In this document: positions 40,456 through 48,791 of the stretch, one piece after another
Layout of the letters: every line of letters begins with the position of its first letter
How positions within the stretch are numbered: the first letter of the stretch is position 1
Source of the DNA: Ignavibacteriaceae bacterium
GTDB lineage: Bacteria; Bacteroidota; Ignavibacteria; Ignavibacteriales; Ignavibacteriaceae
NCBI GenBank assembly: GCA_013388545.1
Contig: JACAFB010000002.1
Location: 62,001 to 126,000, forward strand
Direction: 5' to 3'
DNA length: 64,000 nucleotides
The notes under the pieces: generated by a model
Seen by the model: the letters and a program-made list of their open reading frames with translations, nothing else
What the model was told of the DNA's origin: nothing
Database searches by the model: none
Translations under genes and position numbers: made by a program

Positions 40456-43038
40456 ATGTCAAAAAAAGGTATAAAAATATTTTTATTTATTCTTGGGATT
40501 TTACTCCTTAACACGAGTAACATTTTTTCCCAGGCAGAAATTGATATTCCAATAACCGTCAGTAATAATGCACCGTCACCAAATTCAACTCCAACCTTTA
40601 TAGGATTGGATCTTACAGCAACTGATACGCTTGATGTTGGATTAGGCGAGGCAAATCTTCCTCCTCTTCCACCAGCAGGTGTTTGGGACGTAAGATATGA
40701 TTTGGGTGGTGGAAAATCTTCATTCCGCGATTATAGAAATGCACCTTCATATCCTTTTACGGGAACCAAAACTCATTTACTTAAATGGCAGCAAGCAACC
40801 GGTGCAACAACAGTCACTATAACCTATAATATGCCCGCGAATTCCTCCTTAAGAATTCAGGACACATTTGGCGGACCAATTTTAAATGTTGGTCCCTTTA
40901 CCGGTTCAGGTTCATATACTATTACTAATACATCATTAACTTCGGTCAACTTAATTGTAGAATACTCTGCGATTAATCCACCTGTTTCAGGACCAATATT
41001 CAATATATCTCCCTCGTCTCCGCTCACGATTCCACCAACTGCAGTTGGTTCGTCGAACTCTGCCAATGTAACAGTAAGTAACACAGGAACAGCTGCATTG
41101 GATATCACAAGTATAACTTCGTCAAATCCTGAATTTACAATAGCACCAACAAGTGCTACAATTCCTGCAAGTGGAAATCAGGTATTTGTAGTTACATTTA
41201 CACCAACTTCTCTTGGAAATAAAACAACTAATCTTGTATTTACCCATAATGCTTCAGGTTCACCGACAACATATGTTGTAAATGGAGTAGGAGCAGACGC
41301 TGGTCCTACTTTTTCAGTTACACCAACATCATTAACATTCAATACCAATCAGGGTGTACCTGTCACTCAAAATGTAACTGTAACTAATAATGGTTTAACA
41401 AATGCTTTGGCTATTTCTAGTGTAACCACAAGCTTGCCTTACTCAGTCAGCCCTACCTCAGCAAATATTCCTGCAGGCGGGAGTCAGGTATTTGCGGTAA
41501 CATTCAGCCCAACAACCGGTGGTTCATTTCCAGGTTCTCTGGTTTTTACACATAATGGGACAACATCACCGGATTCTGTGACCTTATCGGGTACCGCTGT
41601 TTCAGTTTTTGGATTAGTATTTGCCCAAGAAAAAAGGTATGTAAAAGAAGATTCAACCTATACAGATATTATCCAACTGAAAAGTCTAACTCAAACAACT
41701 CAGGCAATTCAGTTCAGATTATTAGTCAATAAATCAACTGGAGATAATTCGATAATTACTTTTCAAAGTATTGAAAAGGGAGCTGATATAGCTGCAAATC
41801 CAAACTGGTCATTGCAATACGAAATATACAGAGGCCCTATTACTGCAAATGGCTCATCGGTTGACTCAATCTATGTGCTGTTATACAACCTTCAGCAAAA
41901 TAGTGGATTGCCTGCTGGCAGTTATGATTCACTTTTAAAGGTTAATTACTATGTAGTTGATTTACCAGCTTTGGTTGATACATCAAAATCATCCTTTAAA
42001 ATTGATAATGCACAGGGAAGTACTTATCAGGGTGCCCCGGTCAATATAACACCTTCACGCGATAAATTTGAAGTTTTTGTTACAAACAGAGCTTCATCTC
42101 TTGGTGACGTCAATGGCGATGGAAGTATAGATATTCTTGACTTAATAAATGTTGTAGATCATATACTTGGCAGAGATTCGCTTAATGCCAGTGAATTTGC
42201 CAGAGCGAATATTGCCCCCTGGACAGTTGGTGCTCCAGCCCCAACTCCGGATGCATTTGTTAATGTTCAGGATCTGGCAGTAATACAGAATATAATATTA
42301 ACCGGGTACTATCCAAGTGGTGTGGCTCTGAATAGAGCATCTTTTATAGCTACTGTTGATGAAAAGCTGTTGAATAAAATAAATGGCTCGGCTAAAGTTA
42401 AGTTATTTATAACTAATGACGGTATAGCCGTTAAATTGGATTCGGACATCGGAATCCGTGGTGTTCAGCTTGAATTCAATAACGTTAAAACTGAGATTGG
42501 CAATATGTTAATTGATTCAAGACTTGGCGGCGGTTATTATCATCAGTCGGGTGATCTTTTGCGTGTGCTATTATATGATCAGGCTGGAAATGCTGTTATT
42601 AATGAAGGTGATAATTTGGTCGCAAATATGCCATTTGATTTATCAGATCCGAAATCAGTTTCGATCAATAAAATAATTCTTGTGAGCATTAACAATCAAA
42701 AGATAGATGATATAAATGTTGAGATATATTACAGTAATGCTCCGGAAATACCTGTTGATTATTCTCTTTCTCAGAATTTCCCAAATCCATTCAATCCAAG
42801 CACAAGTATTCAATTTTCTGTGCCAAAAACCGGATTTGTAACGATAAAAGTATATGATTTAATTGGACAAGAAGTTACTACTTTGTTCGCTGGAATAGCA
42901 GAAAGAGGATTGTACACTTTAATATGGAACGGGAAAGATGATAATGGAAACCTTGTAAGCAGCGGAAGCTATATTTACAGGATGTCAGCTAATGATGGGG
43001 GATTTGTTTTATCAAAGAAAATGACTTTTCTGAAATAA
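40456..43038 (+). CDS. Secreted T9SS protein: GEANLPP module, choice-of-anchor-D-type repeats, cohesin-like and dockerin-like segments
   Basis: GLDLTATDTLDVGLGEANLPPLPPAGV; two repeats of the form 'xSVTPTSLTFNTNQGVPVTQNVTVTNNG...ISPTSANIPAGGSQVFAVTFSP'; DVNGDGSIDILDLINVVDHILG...FVNVQDLAVIQNIIL; C-term SQNFPNPFNPSTSIQFSVPKTG. Confidence 0.88.
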   Translation: MSKKGIKIFLFILGILLLNTSNIFSQAEIDIPITVSNNAPSPNSTPTFIGLDLTATDTLDVGLGEANLPPLPPAGVWDVRYDLGGGKSSFRDYRNAPSYPFTGTKTHLLKWQQATGATTVTITYNMPANSSLRIQDTFGGPILNVGPFTGSGSYTITNTSLTSVNLIVEYSAINPPVSGPIFNISPSSPLTIPPTAVGSSNSANVTVSNTGTAALDITSITSSNPEFTIAPTSATIPASGNQVFVVTFTPTSLGNKTTNLVFTHNASGSPTTYVVNGVGADAGPTFSVTPTSLTFNTNQGVPVTQNVTVTNNGLTNALAISSVTTSLPYSVSPTSANIPAGGSQVFAVTFSPTTGGSFPGSLVFTHNGTTSPDSVTLSGTAVSVFGLVFAQEKRYVKEDSTYTDIIQLKSLTQTTQAIQFRLLVNKSTGDNSIITFQSIEKGADIAANPNWSLQYEIYRGPITANGSSVDSIYVLLYNLQQNSGLPAGSYDSLLKVNYYVVDLPALVDTSKSSFKIDNAQGSTYQGAPVNITPSRDKFEVFVTNRASSLGDVNGDGSIDILDLINVVDHILGRDSLNASEFARANIAPWTVGAPAPTPDAFVNVQDLAVIQNIILTGYYPSGVALNRASFIATVDEKLLNKINGSAKVKLFITNDGIAVKLDSDIGIRGVQLEFNNVKTEIGNMLIDSRLGGGYYHQSGDLLRVLLYDQAGNAVINEGDNLVANMPFDLSDPKSVSINKIILVSINNQKIDDINVEIYYSNAPEIPVDYSLSQNFPNPFNPSTSIQFSVPKTGFVTIKVYDLIGQEVTTLFAGIAERGLYTLIWNGKDDNGNLVSSGSYIYRMSANDGGFVLSKKMTFLK

Positions 43039-43048
43039 AGCATTTCTT

Positions 43049-43080
43049 ATTCATCTCTCTCTTTACAGAGAGAGATGAAT
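43049..43080 (+). other. Perfect 14-bp intergenic hairpin without U-tract
   Basis: ATTCATCTCTCTCT-TTAC-AGAGAGAGATGAAT, followed by TAAAATATC. Confidence 0.65.
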
Positions 43081-43209
43081 TAAAATATCTAAGAAAAAAG
43101 GAAATAATTCTTGTTTCTCTGAGTGTCAATTAAAAACATTACTTAAATGATCTTAGAGAAAAAATAATTAAATCATTAAAATATTTTACAATAAACGGGA
43201 AGAATAAAA

Positions 43210-43998
43210 ATGAAATTAGCTTTAATACTTATTTGTGTTTTCGTTTTGACAGGATTATTGAAATCTCAAACTAATCCTGCAATTATGATCAGCCTTGAAT
43301 TTTCAGATCCGGTAGAATCCAGAACAATCTATTTTGGGATTGATCCGACAGCAACTGACAGTTTAGATTTTCTTTTAGGTGAAGCAAATCTGCCACCATT
43401 CCCACCAGCACCAACTCTTGAAACCAGATTTCTTTTACCCATTGATAATTTTGCAGGAACGAAAAGTACATATAAAGATTTCAGAAATGGAAATATTCCA
43501 TTCAGCGGACAAAAAGAACATAGAATACAATTTCAAAGCAGAGGCTCATTAAAGATGTTTTGTAATTTGCCACCAGAAATAAATATACAGGTAACAGATT
43601 TATTTGGTGGAGTAATACTTAACACCAATCTTTCCGGTATAGATACATTGAGTATACCTGATGCTCTGAATCAACTTAAATTTTTCATCAATTATAATAA
43701 TGCAACTTTAGTTGATGAGGAACAATTTCAGGACATAGATTTTAATTTATCTCAAAATTATCCTAATCCTTTCAACCCTTCTACCAATATTCAATTTACT
43801 TTGAATAATCGTCAGTTTGTCAGGCTGACCATTTTTGATTCAATTGGTCGGGAGATTGCTACGTTAATTAACGATGAGATATCTGCCGGAGTTCATAATG
43901 TTTATTTCAATGCAGACGGTCTTACTAACGGAGTGTATTATTATAGATTAATTTCAGGGAATTTATCCCAAACAAAGAAAATGATATTGATAAAATAA
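43210..43998 (+). CDS. Small secreted T9SS type A protein with GEANLPP module
   Basis: Signal peptide; FGIDPTATDSLDFLLGEANLPPFPPAPTLETRFLLP; C-term SQNYPNPFNPSTNIQFTLNNR...QTKKMILIK. Confidence 0.88.
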   Translation: MKLALILICVFVLTGLLKSQTNPAIMISLEFSDPVESRTIYFGIDPTATDSLDFLLGEANLPPFPPAPTLETRFLLPIDNFAGTKSTYKDFRNGNIPFSGQKEHRIQFQSRGSLKMFCNLPPEINIQVTDLFGGVILNTNLSGIDTLSIPDALNQLKFFINYNNATLVDEEQFQDIDFNLSQNYPNPFNPSTNIQFTLNNRQFVRLTIFDSIGREIATLINDEISAGVHNVYFNADGLTNGVYYYRLISGNLSQTKKMILIK

Positions 43999-44081
43999 CC
44001 TTCAAAATCAGTTTTATCATATAATTTTAACTTAATGTACTGACAATAATTATCAATTAGATTTACTGCAGATGGCATAAG

Positions 44082-44663
44082 ATGAACACTGATAATGAAA
44101 ATGAAATAATTTTACTAAAGTCTAATTATCTAATACCCATATTGAACAATATAACCAAAAGGAATTCTTCATATAGTCGGTATAAAGTTAATGCACATTA
44201 TTTAAATTGTTCCTGTAAAGAATACAGATTGAATACAAAATATTACGAATTGAGAGATTTGAGAAGGATTTGTAAGCATATATTTTTCATAATCACCAGA
44301 GATTACAGAAATAGTGTTGATGAATTGACATCACTTTTGCTTGAACACAGGTTTTGGGACAAAATTGAAAATGTAATTGAATTAAAAGTATTTAAAGAGA
44401 ATATTTTTGTTGGTTTTGAAAAGGATCTTAAGTTCGTAAGAATCTACCGGAAATATATAAACTGGAAATACTATTCCTACCTCATAGAATCAAAATCGTG
44501 GGAGCATAATCTCCCTCCTTTTAAGTCATCAAATAAAAATGAAAAGTTGATTAGCTTCTTATTAGCTGAAGCTAAAAATAATTTTAATCTTACGAAGAGC
44601 TCAAGAAAAAACCGCCTGGAGATGGTATCTCAGGCGGTTGTCGAAGGGGAGAGAGTAGGATAA
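44082..44663 (+). CDS. Hypothetical protein with SWIM-type zinc-finger-like motif
   Basis: 193-aa ORF; 'NCSCKEYRLNTKYYELRDLRRICKHIFF' fits CxCx(n)CxH. Confidence 0.6.
   Translation: MNTDNENEIILLKSNYLIPILNNITKRNSSYSRYKVNAHYLNCSCKEYRLNTKYYELRDLRRICKHIFFIITRDYRNSVDELTSLLLEHRFWDKIENVIELKVFKENIFVGFEKDLKFVRIYRKYINWKYYSYLIESKSWEHNLPPFKSSNKNEKLISFLLAEAKNNFNLTKSSRKNRLEMVSQAVVEGERVG
44605..44639 (-). terminator. Minus-strand intrinsic-terminator-like hairpin inside the 3' end of the SWIM ORF
   Basis: Minus strand AACCGCCTG-agataccatctc-CAGGCGGTT followed by TTTTCTTGAG; A-run lies on the left on the plus strand. Confidence 0.55.
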
Positions 44664-44851
44664 ATAAATTAACTACCTTTCAAAGGTATTCTGTCAATAT
44701 TAAATCAAGATTACCATAAGATTAAGAAATTTTTAGCTTTCTGTTAATTAAACATTAATTAAGAGCAGAATTTCTCTTAATACTCATAAACCCTTACAAA
44801 TAACTCCAATCTCTGTTTAATATATTTATTACGTTTGAATAAGTATAAATA

Positions 44852-44882
44852 AAAACGCCCTCTACTCTGTCACGGAGAGGGC
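44852..44882 (-). terminator. Minus-strand intrinsic-terminator-like hairpin
   Basis: Minus strand GCCCTCT-CCGTGACAGAGT-AGAGGGC followed by GTTTTTATTT. Confidence 0.6.
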
Positions 44883-45224
44883 AAGCTCCACTTTAAGCGG
44901 CTAACAGAAGTTTCTCTAAAAGAAATTTAACTGTTAAAAGCTACTGCAAAATTTAAAGTATTATCTTGTTAATTTAATTACCATTATATAAAAACATCGT
45001 TAAACTAGTGTTAAAGAGAAATGAAAGACATTTCATTATTTTTAGCACAGTTGCTTTTTATGTAACAATATTGAATCAATAAATACATATTCAAAATTCC
45101 AAAGAAAAAGAAAATAATTTTTTATGAGATTTGTTAAATGATAATTAAATCAATTTAATTTTAATGTGGCGTATTAAAAATATTAGTTTAATTTTGTAAC
45201 AAAATTTTCAGGAAAATTATAATA

Positions 45225-46055
45225 ATGCAAGTTAGAATCCTTTTAATAAAAGTATTTATTTCTATCTTATTTATTTCTAATGGTACAATTCAAGCACAGA
45301 CGTATGCTGATAATAGCAAGATAGCATTCATCAGACAGCATAACGTTAAATCAATTAAAGTGACTTCGTATCCGTATATAAAAGGTGAGCCTTCAAAAAA
45401 GGGAGTGCTTAAAAATTCCTATCATTACGATATGGAAGGGAAATTGATTGATGTCTATAATTACCTTCCTGATGGTTCATTGGTTTCGCAAAATAAATAC
45501 ATTTATAATCTTGATGACAGCCTGATAACATTTCAATATTTCAGTATTACAGGAGGAGGAAATTCAACTACCAGGATTGAATATGAAGCGTCTGGATTGC
45601 GGAAGGCTGAGTACTTTCAAAAAAGCGGGAATAACGTTCTCAGTGCAACCTATAGTTATAATAAATTAAAACTTCCTGCAGAAGTAACTTTGTTTATCGA
45701 TCCATTTTCAGGTAAAACCGGAAAAGTTACATATGAATATGATCAGAATAACAGATTAGTCAGTTTAACAAGGCAAAACATAGGAAAGATTCCATTCCTG
45801 AAAGAAGTTTTTTATTATGACTCTGCCGGTGCATTAACCGGAATAACATCATTTGATGAAGATCAGACTATAAGAAAATCAATTAAATATAAGTATGCTC
45901 AGAAAGGAAAAATAATTGAGATATTTACTGAGGAAATGAATTCATCTGAGAAGCGGCTTTTATTTTATAACAGCAAAAGAATGTTGATTGAAGAGAAAGT
46001 ATCCTCCTCTGCAAAAGGAATGTTCTTGATCAAATATGAGTACGAGTATTATTGA
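45225..46055 (+). CDS. Secreted protein with RHS/YD-like Tyr-rich repeats
   Basis: Signal peptide; repeats such as YHYDMEGKLIDVYNYLPDGSL, YIYNLDDSLITFQYF, YEYDQNNRLVSLTRQ, FYYDSAGALTGITSFDED. Confidence 0.6.
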   Translation: MQVRILLIKVFISILFISNGTIQAQTYADNSKIAFIRQHNVKSIKVTSYPYIKGEPSKKGVLKNSYHYDMEGKLIDVYNYLPDGSLVSQNKYIYNLDDSLITFQYFSITGGGNSTTRIEYEASGLRKAEYFQKSGNNVLSATYSYNKLKLPAEVTLFIDPFSGKTGKVTYEYDQNNRLVSLTRQNIGKIPFLKEVFYYDSAGALTGITSFDEDQTIRKSIKYKYAQKGKIIEIFTEEMNSSEKRLLFYNSKRMLIEEKVSSSAKGMFLIKYEYEYY

Positions 46056-46287
46056 TCTTAAATTCATCGACCCTGTGTAACATAATAAAATATTTAATCA
46101 TAAATTTCTTACACATACCATTGTAAAAATCTCTTTTTTATTTATTTCTCTGAATTTGTAACTAATTAAGAAATGCCTGAAAATAAGACATTTTCAAACT
46201 TCTTTTGATAGCAAGTTGCAGTTTTTAAATAAAATTAACGGATGGTATGGTTATTGTACCCATAATGAAAAAACTTATGAGGTTACA

Positions 46288-46422
46288 ATGAATTATTTAG
46301 TGTTAGCTCTCGGATTGATGCTCGGAAGTTTGATTTACCGTGTTCTGAGCGCAATTAATAATCACGTAAAAGAAAGAAAAGAGCTTGAGAGTCTTTTCCT
46401 TAAGTCAGAAAGCTCAAACTGA
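46288..46422 (+). CDS. Small single-TM protein
   Basis: ATG with GAGG upstream: MNYLVLALGLMLGSLIYRVLSAINNHVKERKELESLFLKSESSN (44 aa); a longer TTG-start version begins at 46216. Confidence 0.45.
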   Translation: MNYLVLALGLMLGSLIYRVLSAINNHVKERKELESLFLKSESSN

Positions 46423-46473
46423 TCCCAAATCTAAAACACATTCAATAATCAAATCTATTTTTTAACCATTTTC

Positions 46474-46509
46474 AAAAAAAAATCCTCAGAGTTTAACACT
46501 CTGAGGATT
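46474..46509 (-). terminator. Intrinsic terminator of the minus-strand STAS gene
   Basis: Minus strand AATCCTCAGAGT-GTTAA-ACTCTGAGGATT (12-bp stem) followed by TTTTTTTGAAAATGG. Confidence 0.85.
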
Positions 46510-46533
46510 ACTCAACCATCATAGGAGAACTAA

Positions 46534-46896
46534 CTATGAAAAGAAACTCATTATAGCGGCCTTGCGCGTTGGATAAGAATTGAAAGTCTTTAAAACTTGT
46601 GTTTTCGAAATCAGAAATCTTGCCATAGCAACTGGTTCAACAATTCTCAATTCACCACCTCGCTGTAACATCTCTTTCATTAAGACCACAATTGATCCAA
46701 TAAAAGTAGAATCAATAAACTCACAAGTACTCAGGTCTATGATTATCTTTCTGAACTTCAGATCGATATCGTGTTTAACAAATTCTTTGAAATTCAATGC
46801 ATCTTTCATTGTTGCACAATTAAGATTCACAACCTCAATGGCAACGTCTTTGTAATAAAACCTTTGAAAGTCTTCCATTATTTCCTCAATTGACAT
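46534..46896 (-). CDS. STAS-domain protein (anti-sigma-factor-antagonist-like)
   Basis: DIDLKFRKIIIDLSTCEFIDSTFIGSIVVLMKEMLQRGGELRIVEPVAMARFLISKTQVLKTFNSYPT. Confidence 0.85.
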   Translation of the reverse strand: MSIEEIMEDFQRFYYKDVAIEVVNLNCATMKDALNFKEFVKHDIDLKFRKIIIDLSTCEFIDSTFIGSIVVLMKEMLQRGGELRIVEPVAMARFLISKTQVLKTFNSYPTRKAAIMSFFS

Positions 46897-47050
46897 TATT
46901 TAATGAAACTTCTTGATGTATAATTCAATTCAAGTGCCAAATATTTTTTTTAATTTCAGAAGTTTTTTAAGTAATTATTTCATTTTAGTGTTTCATTTTT
47001 TAACAAACAGCTTTTTACGAAACAATTTATGGAATGCGAAATTACGAAAC

Positions 47051-48670
47051 TCACTCAACTGTAATATACTCACAGTCATCAGGTATTTCAGGCTTTACTA
47101 TAATCACTTCTTCTTTGAGCAGGGCAACCTTCCCGACTTCCATGCCTTTTCGTTTAATCACATATTTTTTAAATGTATATGAAACCGGCACCATTCCGGA
47201 TGTTTTTGCTTTACTATGATAAGCTGCAATTGAAGCAGCTTTCTTAATAACACTTTTTGGTACAGCTGCTTTTGAGTTTTCAATCCTTAAAACAGCGTGC
47301 GAACCGGAAACACTTCTTGCATGAAACCAATAATCATTTTGCTTTGCAAATTTCAAAGTAAGCAGGTCATTGTTCTGACTATCTTTCCCTACAAATAAAT
47401 GAAATTGTTTTTCGATTAAATAGTGTTTGAACTTATTTCTTAAATCTTCTCGAGAATAAGATTGTTCATGTTTTTTAATTTTCAGTACGCTCATAATTTC
47501 TTCCAGGGCTTTTTTTGAATTTGCTTCATTAAGCTTCCACGAAAGTTTCTTAAAATTTTCATATTTGGTTATTGTTTCAGCAAGCAGTTGTTGATTTTTT
47601 ACAAATGAGACCTTTTCATTCCGGGCTTTTTGAAAATATATGTCGGCATTTTTCTGAAGCGAAAATCTTTTATCGATGGGAATTTCGATCCGAATTCCGT
47701 TTTTATAAATATCTTCAACAACAATTTTATCTTTTGGATGATTTTCGTGCTGAAGATTTATCAAGAGTAAATTTCCAAGTTTATTGTACAAATCCTCCTT
47801 GCTTCCTCTTTGAATAAGTGTTTCAAGTTTACTTATTTTATTTGAAAGACGGTCTAACTCCTTTTCAATATTTTTTTCTGCAAGCTTTCTATCTGAATAA
47901 TAATTTTCAAGAGCCAGTTTCTTTGAAATAAAAAATTTAATACCTTCATTCACGGAATCAAATTCCTTAACCAAAGCTTCCGCAGGCCTAAGAAATGAGA
48001 CTGGTTTCAGAATGACCTCACGCGTTGATTCATCATGGTAAACGCCAAGTGAATCTTTTTCAATTAGCTTAATCAGATTAAAAATAATTTTCCCGTCAAT
48101 CTGGTCAACGATTGTTTTACATTCCAAAATAATTTCTTTACCGATAATTGGAAAATCTTTTCTTAATGATTCCTCATCTTCATATTCCCGAAGCTTATCA
48201 AGTGTAATGGAATTATAAAAATCAGTAAATACGTGTTGGGATAGCTCAATACTAAACTTTTCTGAGAATTCATCGTCCGCTTTTTTGAAAAACTCGTAAT
48301 TCCTGCCGGATTCTGTCAGACACACATTGGTAAACTTGCCTCTGATAAAAAAGTAAATTGAAAAATTCTTAAATAAGAATCTGATTAACCTGTCATTATT
48401 AGAAATTGAGATTGATTGAATTTTTGCGGGAAGAAATTTCTGAAAAAATCCAATTGAGTTTTTCTTTGCTCTTTTAAAGCTATCCCTTAAGATTAAGAAG
48501 GGTAATCCGGGATTAACGCTTATTTCTATAAACTGAGTCTTTCCATTTTTATTAAATGAAAGAATCAACTTTTCTTTTTCTTGTGAGAAAGCATCGTTTA
48601 AAACAAATCCATCCAGTTCGTTGTTTAATTCAACTGCGAGCCGGTTCAGAATAAAATAGTTTTTAAACAT
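47051..48670 (-). CDS. rqcH: NFACT-family RNA-binding protein (RqcH/Rqc2 homologue)
   Basis: N-term LAVELNNELDGFVLNDAFSQEKEKLILSF; coiled coil; NFACT-R YLIEKQFHLFVGKDSQNNDLLTLKFAKQNDYWFHARSVSGSHAVLRI...KTSGMVPVSYTFKKYVIKRKGMEVGKVALLKEEVIIVKP. Confidence 0.88.
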   Translation of the reverse strand: MFKNYFILNRLAVELNNELDGFVLNDAFSQEKEKLILSFNKNGKTQFIEISVNPGLPFLILRDSFKRAKKNSIGFFQKFLPAKIQSISISNNDRLIRFLFKNFSIYFFIRGKFTNVCLTESGRNYEFFKKADDEFSEKFSIELSQHVFTDFYNSITLDKLREYEDEESLRKDFPIIGKEIILECKTIVDQIDGKIIFNLIKLIEKDSLGVYHDESTREVILKPVSFLRPAEALVKEFDSVNEGIKFFISKKLALENYYSDRKLAEKNIEKELDRLSNKISKLETLIQRGSKEDLYNKLGNLLLINLQHENHPKDKIVVEDIYKNGIRIEIPIDKRFSLQKNADIYFQKARNEKVSFVKNQQLLAETITKYENFKKLSWKLNEANSKKALEEIMSVLKIKKHEQSYSREDLRNKFKHYLIEKQFHLFVGKDSQNNDLLTLKFAKQNDYWFHARSVSGSHAVLRIENSKAAVPKSVIKKAASIAAYHSKAKTSGMVPVSYTFKKYVIKRKGMEVGKVALLKEEVIIVKPEIPDDCEYITVE

Positions 48671-48791
48671 TCAGAATACCAATTTAAAATCGCTATAAAT
48701 TCATCTGAATAAATATATACAAGTTATCATCTCTTTGTTAGTAAAAATAAGCTTACATATATTTACAGCCAATCATTAAAGAGGTGTTAAA

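Noticed and set aside
44641-45224. CRISPR array or tandem repeats in the AT-rich interval
   Set aside because: No regularly spaced repeats; only isolated hairpins and short AT palindromes.
45225-46055. Polymorphic RHS toxin system
   Set aside because: Too short, no RHS core motif, no toxin C-terminus and no immunity gene.
46523-46556. AGGAG plus short plus-strand ORF ATGAAAAGAAACTCATTATAG beside a strong hairpin, considered as a leader peptide/attenuator
   Set aside because: The hairpin is better explained as the minus-strand terminator of the STAS gene, and the mini-ORF is antisense to that gene's 3' end.
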